A DNA stretch of 64,000 nt, taken from positions 19,238,570 to 19,302,569 of the forward strand of contig NC_090707.1 of NCBI RefSeq assembly GCF_040954835.1, read 5' to 3'. The notes under the pieces are model-generated. The model ran no database searches. It saw only the letters and a program-made list of their open reading frames with translations, and had not been told where the DNA came from. Positions within the stretch are counted from its first letter, which is position 1. Each line of letters starts with the position of its first letter. This stretch comes from Lepisosteus oculatus. Its lineage: Eukaryota; Chordata; Actinopteri; Semionotiformes; Lepisosteidae. The translations under genes and the position numbers were made by a program. Shown in pieces: positions 12,780-24,072 of this stretch.

Positions 12780-12901
12780 ATTCTGAAAGAATGCCCAGAA
12801 CAGTGTGAAGCAGGCTTTGACTTAGAAACATATGAAGAAGTTGAAGCAGTTGGAAAATCTCTTCTGGATAGATTAACAGTGCCCGTTATTTTCCCTGATG
12901 G
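12780..12901 (+). CDS. SESTD1: SESTD1 coding exon j
   Basis: The acceptor is cttaaag and the donor gtaaga starts at 12902. It encodes [20 protein letters not shown] through [14 protein letters not shown], ending two bases into Gly. The middle ([15 protein letters not shown]) is the least conserved part. Confidence 0.93.
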
Positions 12902-13776
12902 GTAAGAGCTGTGTCAAATTATCTGAAGCTGTATAAAGATGTATATATTCAAAGGAACTACAGCAGTGAATTCTAAAACTCTAAGGTCTTTACACTGAAT
13001 AAGTCACGTAGTACCGATAAGAAATATAAATAATATATATTAATTTGAAATTTGAAACTATGCATGAACAAAAAAACAAATATTAACATTTTCCTATGTT
13101 TATTATAAATATATAATTTATATATGTGTGTAATTTTTCACAGATTTGGAGATTGTAATTATGGCCCCCCTGATGTAATAGAGTGTACCTACAGAGTTTG
13201 CAGTTGTTTTTAAATTCTAACTTCAAAGCAAATCTTGAAAGTTCAAACCGTATTTTGAAAAAGTTTCTTTACAAGAATCCAAGTAACATAAGGTTTATAG
13301 GGATTCTGAAGTTAAGGTTTCAAGTAGAATTCTTATTCAACTAGTATTATGAATGTCATGTATATTGTTGTATGTTGTATTGGGTGTAGTTACAGTATGT
13401 ATTATATATTGGTTGAACAACTGAAGAAATGCAGTCAGTTATACAAGAATGTGACATACTTTCATGTTATTTCCTTTTATTTAGCTCAAATTTATTAAAC
13501 TTTCTGCTTGACTGCAAATATGCACTTGATAGAGTCTAAAACCATTCATTTCTCAATTAGGAAATTAAGAAGTGACATTCTGTATTACATGTGTTTGCTG
13601 AATGAATGCTAGATGTCTCCATTTTGTCATATGCATTACTTTTTATAGGCGACACTGTTCATTTGGAATAAACAGCATTAAACAGCAACTGCAAAGCTAA
13701 TAGACAAGAATCTGTGACTGAGCTTGCCAAGGTGTTCAGAGACATTTTCCTAACGCAATTGTCGTTATCATTTTAG

Positions 13777-13927
13777 AAGTGAGCAGTTTTTTGGGAGTCC
13801 TAGTGATATGGCTTCATCTGCAGAACACATCAGAGACAAGATGAAGCTTGTTGAACTGAAAAAGCTACAGCAGGAGGAGGTCCAGCAGCAGGAGGAACAG
13901 CCAGAGAGTGCTTCAGAAGACAGCTAA
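13777..13927 (+). CDS. SESTD1: SESTD1 last coding exon and stop
   Basis: The acceptor is ttttag at 13,771-13,776. It encodes SEQFFGSPSDMASSAEHIRD KMKLVELKK, then a Gln/Glu-rich tail ending SASEDS and TAA at 13,925. FGSPSDMAS is a family signature. The tail diverges from the mammalian C-terminus. Confidence 0.94.
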
Positions 13928-14575
13928 TAGTGTCTCCTATGTCACCCGATAAGGAGCCTCAATCTGCAAGTCAGCATGGCATCTCATGGTCATAAGTCCC
14001 AGCATATAATACACTAGAAAGTATTCCCTAGCTACAGGGGAAAACCTGTACTTCCATGTGCCTGTAACCTGGAATTCTGTGTGCGTTACTGCACTTCTTT
14101 CATCATAAAAATACACCTTGCCAAGCCATATTAACTTACCGTGTGCTGTTAAAGATAATAGGCTCCTTCATTTATATTCTAAGAAAAAAAAACTACAGAC
14201 ATTGCACTGAACTTCCCTGAAAGCTTTACCTGGCCTGTCATCTGTTGGCTGCTAACAGTTGACTCAAGCTTTGAAAGGTGCTACTTAAAATGTAGAATGT
14301 CCAAGCACCACTTCTGTCCTCATTATTATCTGGTGCTGTAGAACTTTTAGGCCTTAGGCAAACTTCCTGTTTGTAGACAGTAAGAAATGTATTTTATAAG
14401 TTTTGTCTTAATTTGTAATACCTTAAATTGTTGCTGCATCTTTTTTATTGTGCCAATACGCAACCTATCCTGAAGGCCTTTGATACTGGCATAAACTGCC
14501 TAACCTGCTGTTTTTAAGTATCAACTGTATATTAAGCAGATGTTTGGCAAAATAAACCTGCTTTTTAAAATTATT
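13928..14575 (+). other. SESTD1: SESTD1 3' UTR to first polyadenylation signal
   Basis: A canonical AATAAA lies at 14,551-14,556, with a second at 14,671-14,676. Mammalian SESTD1 transcripts have much longer 3' UTRs, so transcription may continue for kilobases past this point. Confidence 0.6.
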
Positions 14576-17500
14576 CTCTGATTGCTGTGATACTCAAGTG
14601 CATCAAGATACAATGTAGAGACAAAGCTTTAATGCCTGATAATTAGAAGTGTAAAAGCTTTGTTTCAATGAATAAAACATTAAATGGGAATTCATTTCCT
14701 TTTCATAATTGTGATTCTATAATATGCGCTTCTTGCGTCTTGAAGCATGCTGTTAAATATTTTATTTTTTTTAGTTTTGTTATGTTCTGCTGCAATTTTT
14801 AAAGTTTTGATACCTTTGGCATGATCAGTCATGTTTGCACAAATGTGTTTGGTTAAGATTTGGGTCAGTAGAAATAAATGAACAAACATTGGAACAACCA
14901 AATTGAAAGCATGCTTTTCCTTTTCTGTTAGATTCCTCATTGATTTAGTAGATAGAGCTGAGGAATGTCTAGGGTACTTGTAAACAAGATACAGTTAAAG
15001 TTACTGAAAATATACATATTAATTACTTGAAATGATTAATGTAATTTTATACTAATTAGTGAGTTCTTGTGATATTTTGGGGTATTGTTTCCTGAAATTC
15101 ATTTCATATTGTGATAACATTGTAGTATTGCATAGGAAATCCAATATTTCCAAAATTGAGGCATGGCAAGTGCTTGTGTATGGTTGAAAGGTAGTGGATA
15201 AGTCACCATGTTTAGTCACAGAATTAACTGGGGCACCATTTTACTTTCACCATTTACATTTTTAAAATTAAAAGCTCAAATTTGGAAATACTGGAGTTCC
15301 AGCTTTTTCATACCATGTTATGTTTAGGTATGGTAGTAAGTAAAACAATGTATTTTTGCCACTTTAAGGCATTGTGTGACGCATGGCAAATACGGTACAC
15401 AGGATATTGCTCTTGCATTGGTTTTCTTGATTAAATATGAGACCCAGTTATAAAATGTAGAGAACAATAACTCATGTAGACATTTTGTAATTACTTTTGT
15501 TAAAGTTGATGACCTTAATGGAAGCTGTCTTCTTTTGAATGTAAAGTAGGCTCCAGAAGTATTAGGTCTTCATAAAGTAAGGCATTTTATTGATCAAAAA
15601 TGCTTTGTTGGACTGTTTTGATGAAGCAGTTTGAAATCTGCAAATGTTTGACCTAGAAAAAGGCTGCTAGTGAAAAATGGCAAATGGTAATTGCTATAAT
15701 AAACATTTCAAGTGAGAGCAGTTAGATGTTAGAAATTAAGTGGTAAAGGAGTGATGCATGAATGTTCTCTGGATCATTTTATTGTGGCTGCTGCAACATT
15801 TTTGTGAAATACAATCTTAAGTGAATAAGAATTTCAATTACAATAGATCCTAATATCTCTGGAGCCCACTAATAATGCACTGATATAATACAGTCTGTGT
15901 TAGCAAAATATAATTCCTAACTCTTCCTAAATTTAAAATACAGCTGTACAATGTTTAAAAGAACTTTGGAGTTTATTTTAATTAGTCATAACTAATCACC
16001 ATGTGGAAGTTGTGTACTATCAAATACTGGGTTTGGACGCTAGAGGTTTTTTGCATACACTGTAAATCTGATGAAAGGAATATGAAATGATGGTTTCAAC
16101 ATCCTATTTGTTGTGCAGTTGTTACTGCATGACGCGTGTTTGTGCTTTGATCATCCTGGGAAAGCCTTCTTTGTAATTTAAGAAGAAAAGACATCCTCAC
16201 TTGGAATTGAGGTATGCAGATTTATCACTTACCATTTTTCGCACCTGAATTATAATTGTAGAGAAATTTTCCTAGTGTTTTATGTTATAGATAATGCAAA
16301 TTGGTCATCAAAACATAACCAGTGTTACAGACATGGTTTTAACAACACAATAGGCAAAGTTGCAGTATTTACCAAAGCAATGACACAATGAAAATCCTTA
16401 CAGAAAACAATATGGCCTTTTTGGTTTTCTATTCAGTTTGTTTTTTTGAATAGGAAGCCCTCTGAAATATAGAAATTGATTTGCATGGATTTAATTTCAG
16501 CGACTCAACAAAAATTTTAAAATACCCAGAGTATGTCACAACTAAGTATTAAATGAGTGCTTGTATAGATTCTAGATATATATATATAGGTTTTTTTAAT
16601 GAAATCTTTCAAATATTTTTAAAAATAATCCTTTGTATTTTAGTCTGATTCTACTATAGCTTTGAATGAGTTTCTCTAAAGACTTGAACTTTAATGCTGT
16701 TTAGAAAATGAGGTAAAGGAATGTAAACATAATTCTGACCTTCATGCCCAGTGTTCTGTGTGTGTTATGTAGGCAGGACACCTGTTGTTTTTAGAATAAA
16801 GGCATTTGATCAGTTTCCCTCACAAACACTTAGCTAAAATGGATTTCTCTTGAAATTGCAATAATGCAATTTGATAAGATGTGTAATATACCTTATGTAG
16901 CATTTTCTTTGATGAAGAGAACAGTGTGTTAAAATATATAATGAAGAAAAAGGAAATATAGTTTATTTAAAGAGCAGCAAGATTAATTACAGTTGAGGTG
17001 GGTTTTGAGAAATTTAGGGAAAAAAAGTATATCGGCAATAGCATTTCAGTGAAAACAAATCTTGGCTAATTTTGTTTTCATTGAATTGGTAGAAAAATAA
17101 AAAATGAGCTGGATATCTGAAGCTAATATTTGTAGGTTTTTTGTATGTTTAATTCTCTTTATAATTTCAGTTAGTGGTGTCCGTGATTGTTTATAAAGTA
17201 ACTATGTATAATTTTACCAAGTTATGGTACACAGTGCTTTAATTCCAGGCAAAATTTGCAATTTGGACTAAAAGATAGTGTTAGGCCATCTGCTTCTAGT
17301 TGCTATAGGCATGCTTTCCTGCATGCTCATAGCAGTGCCATAATCACTAGTGTAAACGGGGAGGCAGACGGATATAACCATGCATCCTGATAGTTTATAG
17401 ACAACTTAAAGCTTGTTTGTCTTTGGAAGATAGAGAAGTGCCAGATAGCAGATGTGTCCATGACAGGTTATTGGCACCTCTACAGTGGCTGAGGTAAAAA

Positions 17501-18984
17501 ATAGCAGGCACTGATAAGTTAATACCAGGAGATGACATGCACTTTATGCATGCTTTTTAGATTTTATGTGGCCTTTAGTCAGAGCCACATATACTTGGGG
17601 TATGTAAATTATAATTCCCTTGATACTGCAACCAAAATTCTGAAAAAGATGTCTTGTTTCAAATAAATTAAGGCAGACTACATTTCTGTCTAACTGTAAC
17701 TTTGAATCAGAAGGAATTGGCAAGTAAATCTAATTCTCCAGAATGAGGGGGAAAAACAAAGAAGAGTCCAATGAGGCTTTAATCTGTTATTACCTATTTT
17801 GATTTTCCCACTTAGCAGTATTTTTTATAACTTAAATATTTCTTATTTGAAGTCCTGCCACCGTATTTGAGAGGAAGCAGTTAGTTATTTATGGTACAGT
17901 ATGCTGTTGGATGCTCAAAACAGCTGCAAAGGTTTTTAAAAAGTATAGTTCACAGTTAAAAGCCAGAAGTATGAAGATCACTTCTGGCCTTTAAATTCTT
18001 TGTCTAATTTTCTTCCTGTATATTTGTAATCAAATCATGTACTGTAGTAAGGAAACTCGCTATATATAGTATAGTAAATGAGCTGCACTTGAAAACAAAA
18101 ACATAACTTCAGTACAAGGGAGTCTTTTTAAAACAATAAATCAATATATATCTGATGTTAATTTGGCACTACTTTAATTACTGGGCAGTCTGGCTCTTTT
18201 CTGTCTGACATGACACCATGACAGCTTCTAAATTTAACTTCTTGTGATTTAATGCTGAGAGCCAGTCACTTAGGTTAATTTATCAGGACTTGTGAGCAGA
18301 TGGCGACTCGGTACGCAGCCTGAATTTCCTCTGATGTCCTTGAGATCTGAGTTTCTGGTATCCCCTGCTTGATGTTACTTTCTCAGCTGTTTATTCACCT
18401 AAACAGCTGCCATGTCACTAGCACAATATAACCTGCAGCAATTCTGTAAATTCAGATGACTTTTGAGCAGCACTGTTAACTAATGGCAGAAGAAGTGTAA
18501 ATCTATGAAAGCCTTACATCCCTTTTAAAAGATAATGCATTGGAACATAATTTAGTGGCATCTGTGCATGTCCTGTTTACTTTGGCTTTGTACTGTTTCC
18601 AGTTCCTATCTGATCTTTTATTGAATCAGATTCTTTCTGTTGTAATCTGACTGAGTAAGCAATCTGCAGGAACAGTATTAAATTCCTTGTGTTCTGACAT
18701 TTGAGCTCCTAAACCCACAATTAGTACACAGCTGTGAATGTTCTGCTGAATGTTCTGAAGATACCGTGGATAGAATTGTACTTAACACTATTAAAATGTA
18801 CAATGTGAGCAAAGTTTTATTCTGCTTCATGAAGTTAACAGTTAAAATAAGGTAACTAGACTCTGGCCTCCATGAAAGCTAAGTTCTTGATTACACTTTA
18901 AATGGTTACGTGTGCATAGAAGGAATCTTCAACAAGTTGTAAAAAAATCCCATCCATTCCAAACAAATTATGTGCAATTTGTGT
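14576..18984 (+). other. Long SESTD1 3' UTR or intergenic DNA
   Basis: No coding exon is convincing here. AATAAA hexamers recur (for example near 17,661 and 18,133), so parts may be distal SESTD1 3' UTR. The only structure seen is a hairpin at 17,301-17,334. Confidence 0.45.
17301..17334. other. Imperfect hairpin, 14-nt arms
   Basis: Arm TGCTATAGGCATGC (17,301-17,314) and arm GCATGCTCATAGCA (17,321-17,334) pair except for a two-base internal mismatch, around a six-base loop TTTCCT. No known RNA family is recognised. Confidence 0.45.
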
Positions 18985-19318
18985 TGGGAGGCATGATAGT
19001 AAAGTGGTTAGCATTGCTGTGTCTCAGTGCTGAGGCCCTGGGTTCAGTATGGACCTGGGGTGCTCTCTGTGTGGATATTGTATTTTTTCCTAGTCTTCGC
19101 ATGAGTTTCTTCCAGGTTCTCCGGTTTCCTTCCACAGTCCAAAAACATACTGGAAGATTAATTGGTGTCTGAGAATACTGGCTGAGATGTGTGTGTCTGT
19201 CTGCCTACCCTGGGATGAACTGGTGTCCCGTCTAGGGTGTACCCTGCCTTGTGTGCATTTTTTGCAGGTATAGGCTTATGCTCCCCCATGTCCCTGTACT
19301 GGATAAATGGAGAAAATG
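18985..19318 (+). repeat. HE1/V-SINE-like SINE copy 1
   Basis: It has a tRNA-like head (AAAGTGGTTAGCATTGCTGT then CTGGGTTCA), the central body with TTCCACAGTCCAAAAACATA, and the CCTGGGATG-AACTGGTGTCC and CTGGATAAATGG tail. Related copies occur at 29,620, 39,262 and 59,716. This family layout is common in cartilaginous and ray-finned fishes. Confidence 0.75.
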
Positions 19319-20299
19319 TATAATTTGTGTTCTTGATTTCAAGTTTGATTAGAATTTTACTATCTAAAGTAGCCTCTAGTTGTTCCTTTGCAGCTTGCAC
19401 ACTGAGACAACTTCCCACTAGAACATGATAGATTGTCTTTCCACTTTTAAAATTAAATAGGTCATACTATGATTTTGCCTTTAGCCTAGGCAAGACTGCT
19501 ACTATGATGTAATTTGTTCCAAACATATGACATAGCTGTAGATTCTTTTGTTATGGCTGATGTCTTATCTAGTCTATCAACATAAAATGTGTATTTATAT
19601 ACATATATTCTCAGAGCACTGTACTGCGTTTTAAACAACCAAATTTCTGTTGTACAATTAACTTTTTAAAAATAACTAAATTAAACTTAGTACTGCAGTT
19701 TCCATAGATGAAACATCCCTTTTATCTTAATATCCCCTTTGAATCATCCCTTTTAGCCTAAGAATACATGAAGAGGTGCTTAGACAAACATGTTAACCTT
19801 TTTTTTTTACTAGACAGTGGCCAGGGTATCAATGTTATTTTCTGCTCATTGTTCAAAAGAAGCTAATTAAGTTTTTGGGACATGTCAACAACCTGGGGAG
19901 TATGTGTTGCTAAGATGCATTTCAAATAATTTGAAAGGGCACTCTGCTTTGCAATTTAATGTTTTTTTAGCTTTGCATAATAAGGGACTAATTGCATGGT
20001 ATTTTATGATAAGTCTGATAGGTGATACTACATCTGCGGAGGTATGAAAACTGGAATGGAGTTATTTTTGGAAATACATTGCAAGTGTACTGTTGTCTTT
20101 GAAAAATTTTATTAAAGCAAACCTCAGCTTAATTAAGGAAATTAATGCTTGGAAAGCATTTGTAAACTTTTGCATTTGCACTTTTTATTTTTTAAACCAT
20201 TTTGGAAGGTGGATGGCATTTAATGCAGTCAAGTTTTTTACATGGAAGTCAATATACTAAACAAAATAAGAATGTTGGAGCTGGATAAGTTGCAGTTTA

Positions 20300-20835
20300 A
20301 GAAAAATATAGTTCATGTTGACTTAATTCTGGTGTTCTAGACAATGTGGGAACCAAAAAAAGGGCAAACAATATTAGGACCTATAATTAAAAGTTTTTTA
20401 AATAAAAGGGTGCTGTGTTACAATTATACAACTCTCATTTAGAATATGGTGTAAAATTCTGGTCATCAAGCTACAACAAATATATTGCCACTCTGGTATC
20501 CAAAGAAGAGCAAGCAAATGCATTCTTTTGCATAGAGGAATTTCCTGAAAAAAGACAACTACAAGGCCACAAAATTTGAATATTCAAAGTTCTCGAAGGC
20601 TTTGACAAATTCAAACTAAGGGACTCCTTCAGAATCAACAACAAATCATGAACATCCTTTTAAAACTGAAAGCCAGTGGTACATTTTTTTTTACAAAAAA
20701 GGTTGTGGGGTCTGGTACAAGCATTTTGTTGAAGGTAATACAGTGGTTTCTTTCAACAAATTGTTGGATGAAGGCCTTGTACCATTTAGCCACTAAAAAT
20801 GCTAGATAGGCCTAATTGCCTCTACATTTGTAGCC
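20300..20835 (+). repeat. CR1-like LINE 3' fragment
   Basis: Broken plus-strand frames resemble the C-terminus of a CR1/L2 reverse transcriptase (TTLI.NMV.NSGHQ near 20,430, then KVLEGFDKFKLRDSF near 20,590), followed by the TAATTGCCTCTACATTTGTA tail. It is similar in layout to the remnants at 1,880 and 42,400. Confidence 0.65.
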
Positions 20836-22200
20836 TTTTATATATTTTAATATATTGTTCTAACTGTGCCAAAAGTATAAGTTTAGAATCGATTCAATGA
20901 CATAAAAATGTTTCCCTAACCTTAACAGGGTTCAATATCAATACATTTTGCATTCCTTATTGAGGAAATAACTTTACTAAATAATTATTTGCACACTGAG
21001 CCCAGAACATAATTCTTTTTAGTTTAAAACCTTTTTCCTCAATGTAAAATCATCTCACAGTACACAATAGCCATTAAATCTTCATGCACTGCAAATTACA
21101 AAGCTGTGATGTGCTGTTGCAGCTTACATCTATAAAACCCTCTCTACAGTTAACATCTGAGCTATCAAGAAAAGAAAAATGCATGTCCAAAATTCAGTAT
21201 GCTAAAAATAACCCAGCAAGCAATGCAGTTTTATGACTTTTCAGCAGTGGTATCTGTCAGTCTGTATCTGTCTTCCGTATTTACTTGACACGCAGAGTTT
21301 TTAAAAATCTGGTTCTCATGTAAAAACATGACCTTACCACATATGTCTGCTGACACTGACACAAGTAGTGTACAAGTTGTTATGAGAGCTGTTCCCATTC
21401 TTCACTGATGTAGCTCTAGCTCCTGCAGAAATTGGAATGCTGCATTTACCCATAGATATACAATTGTTTTTAGATTTTTTTTATCTTTTACTTTCAACAG
21501 TTTATTAAAAAAAATAAGACAAGTGTCCAGGACAACTGAAATATATACAGTTTGATACCTGTAAGTTACACAGACGTTATGCTGTGTAATGAACACACTT
21601 GTATTAATCAAGCAGTCAATTAATTTCTGCTATAACCTAGAAGTGCATATATCTGTTTTGTAAAAAAAAGGGTTTCAGGATGTTTGACTTCTCTCTTGTT
21701 TCCCATGCCAGTAAATCTTTACCCAAATCTCTTCCTTCCATTGTGCTGAAATCTGTGATGTGTAGTTGGGTCTCCTTAGAACAATAGTCTTTTTATGTTT
21801 AACTTGCTGGCATATACCCCAAGGAGATATTTTAAACTGCTTTATGGAATTGGACTGGAAATAAAACCAACCCAAAGGAATTCAAGTTTAGGCAAAATTA
21901 ACTTTTAAAAGAAGTATAGAAACTTTTTTTTTAGATGATGTAATGGCAAAACAATTCTGTGTATATTTTGGTTTCCATGAAAACATCTATATGTAGTCAC
22001 TGAGAAATTCCCTGAACCTTTTGCACAGGCATTGATCCACACTGTGGATAAAACACCATTTAGGGTGTTTGGCTGTGATGACTTTAACTGTGTCTCTGGA
22101 GATTTGTATGAGTTCCGTACAAACAAAAATTGTTTATTTTTCAATTCAGCATTTGCATTTGCAGTTTAAAGTTTTTGAAAGTGGGCAAGAAACCATTCTA
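20836..22200. other. Intergenic, SESTD1 to CCDC141
   Basis: AT-rich sequence in which I see no gene, RNA or recognisable repeat. Short open frames here have no coding character. Confidence 0.6.
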
Positions 22201-22263
22201 GTGTGACCGGGGTCGGACAATATGTGGGAGATGGAGGGAGAGAGAGCGTGCAGATCAGTGCTA

Positions 22264-22327
22264 CCAAACTAGGGGTGTGTCAAATGGCCTGCACAGCGAT
22301 AATCCTGGTGGATATTTCTATTTTTAA
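22264..22327 (+). promoter_or_regulatory. CCDC141: Candidate muscle-type elements upstream of CCDC141
   Basis: CTATTTTTAA at 22,318-22,327 is a perfect match to the MEF2 consensus YTAWWWWTAR. CCAAACTAGG at 22,264-22,273 is a CArG-like box with one off-consensus base. They lie about 370-430 bp upstream of the CCDC141 start codon. CCDC141 is known to be expressed in heart. Function here is inferred from motif and place only. Confidence 0.4.
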
Positions 22328-22360
22328 CTCACTGTTCTCTACTCTGTCAACTTCCAGTCT

Positions 22361-22681
22361 GTGTTTGCTGTAGTATATTCATTCAAGCCAGCAACTCAGT
22401 GGGGACTGAATTTTACTGGTGGTGTCTTGTGTAACACTCCTGCAACAGTTTACAGGGTCTTAACACGGAACTGGAATACAGCTGTGTGTAGAAGACCAAA
22501 AGGTGGTGATGTCACAGATAGTGTAAAGAAGGTGGACTTGCAAATGACATCAAGCTGCTTGACTTCAGCAAAATATCTGCGAACGGAATTCAGAGAGAGG
22601 ACCCAGGATTGCAGACTTCACTGGCTGCTGTCAGGACCTTTTTGTTCAACTTCTGTGGTGTTGAAGGTGTATGAAGGCTAA
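22361..22681 (+). other. Upstream ORF in probable CCDC141 5' leader
   Basis: An open frame of 106 codons ends at TAA 22,679-22,681, 12 bases before the CCDC141 ATG. I recognise no domain. It may be a chance frame in the 5' UTR or, if the transcript starts upstream, a translated uORF. Confidence 0.3.
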
Positions 22682-22693
22682 GGAAAGGAGACA

Positions 22694-22795
22694 ATGTCTA
22701 ATGAAGGTTATTATGGAGGTCAGACTTCCACAACAACCGTCAGTACAGTTGCAGTTCAGGCTGGAGATTCAAGGATAATTATAGCAATATTAAAG
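22694..22795 (+). CDS. CCDC141: CCDC141 exon 1 (start)
   Basis: ATG at 22,694 has A at -3. It encodes MSNEGYYGGQTSTTTVSTVA then VQAGDSRIIIAILK, 34 codons, with donor gtattt at 22,796. TSTTTVSTVAVQAGDS is the conserved CCDC141 N-terminus, which fixes this start. Confidence 0.93.
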
Positions 22796-23949
22796 GTATT
22801 TGTTTTTGTACTGACACTTTAAAACTTTTAGTCACTTCTTTTGTGTTTCAGATCTTTATGTTTTAATTTCTATATAGTCATTATTACATAAGTAATAACT
22901 GATACATGCATTTACATGAACCTCATTTCAAAATCAAGTTAAACCGTAAATATTACCAATTCTAATACATTTCAGGAACACGGTTGATTCTTCCGAAATG
23001 CTGTATAACATGATGTATGATCAGTGTACTTCTAATGGACAGTGAGCCGCCTGCATCATCAAATTGAATTGATTTCCTCAGATTGCAGTTGCCAAATTAA
23101 AATAAAGTTTAGCTCTAGTCGATGACGTTATGCGTGTACATTGTTTTTTTTCTGTGACATTCTCAGTGATCAATAGAGCTCTGTGTTTATCCAATCAATT
23201 AAGGCACAAACAAATTTCTCTCATTGAGTTTTCTGTAGTGCTTTTTAAAACAAACCAAGAAGCAAATAACCTTAAAAACAATTCACTTGAGTGGTATATT
23301 TTTAAAAATAAAATGAAATGCTAAAGTAATTTCCAGGTATGTGAGGGTGGTTGCTCTTGTAAACTTGTTTTGTGTGCTGTTTGGCAGGCTGCATAGGGAC
23401 ATAGAGAATGTGGTATTTTGTGGCCCCTTTAATGTCAGTTGCTATGCAGCACATGCTGCAATCTGAAGCATGTGGTGATTAAAAGGGCAACACACGTGGA
23501 AAATAGAAATCCTGGGGCACATCGTATACAGAGAAAATTGCTTGTTTTCACTTATGCTATGTAATTGGAGCTATCCTTCCTAGCACTGCCCTGGTGTTTA
23601 TCCTGATACCACATTGGAAACTAGATAGTTGTTTCTGTACCATGTGCTTCGTTTTAAAGCTCATTAAACTTCAGCTCTAGTGAAATTGTGAAGCTTGATT
23701 TTGGAATGTCATAACTATAATCAGATGTCACATTGTTAAACATTTGATATCTGGCCTGTTTACATTAGCAAGACACCCTGGGTATCTATTTACAGTATAA
23801 TAGACCTAATTCACCAGTAAATGTCTGGCTTAATGTTAATAGGTTTTAGTAAAGATAAAAAATAGAATACTTATTTGCAGGTGTATTGCTGCAACCCATG
23901 TCTGCCTGATGTTTATCTGTTTTTGATCCTCTTATATATTGTGTTGCAG
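22796..23949 (+). other. CCDC141: CCDC141 intron 1
   Basis: About 1.15 kb of AT-rich sequence with no recognised feature. Confidence 0.8.
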
Positions 23950-24072
23950 AGTGGATCATTGGTGCAAATTCAGATAGCGGAATCAGAACCAAGTCTGCTG
24001 GAAATTGGAAGCAATCAAGATGAGACCAAGAAGCTACTTACAGAACATGAGCTACTGATGACAAAACTCAAG
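23950..24072 (+). CDS. CCDC141: CCDC141 exon 2
   Basis: The acceptor is gttgcag and the donor gtacta starts at 24,073. It has 41 codons: [20 protein letters not shown] then [40 protein letters not shown] is a family signature. Confidence 0.93.

Larger units (their letters stand above)
643..13927 (+). other. SESTD1: SESTD1 gene locus, 3' part (11 coding exons)
   Basis: This is the C-terminal part of SEC14 and spectrin-repeat containing protein 1. The protein is a cytosolic scaffold known to bind phosphoinositides, TRPC4/5 channels and Dishevelled/Vangl2 in planar cell polarity. Eleven exons join in frame to give about 509 residues from DYNFLPSFDPETV to the stop. The human protein is about 696 residues, so roughly the first 187, including the CRAL-TRIO/SEC14 domain, lie before the window. 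The part seen here is the spectrin-repeat region: helical, rich in Q, E, L and K, with conserved tryptophans ([18 protein letters not shown]). All introns are GT-AG. Similarity to vertebrate SESTD1 is very strong through most exons, but the last about 20 residues (QQQEEQPESASEDS) are divergent and Glu/Gln-rich. Confidence 0.96.

Noticed and set aside
18912..19418. Short frames on both strands around 19 kb
   Set aside because: They lie in an HE1-like SINE. No protein family is evident.
22201..22260. Possible additional noncoding CCDC141 first exon or CpG island
   Set aside because: GA-rich text without a clear donor, TATA or CpG cluster. Nothing supports a boundary here.
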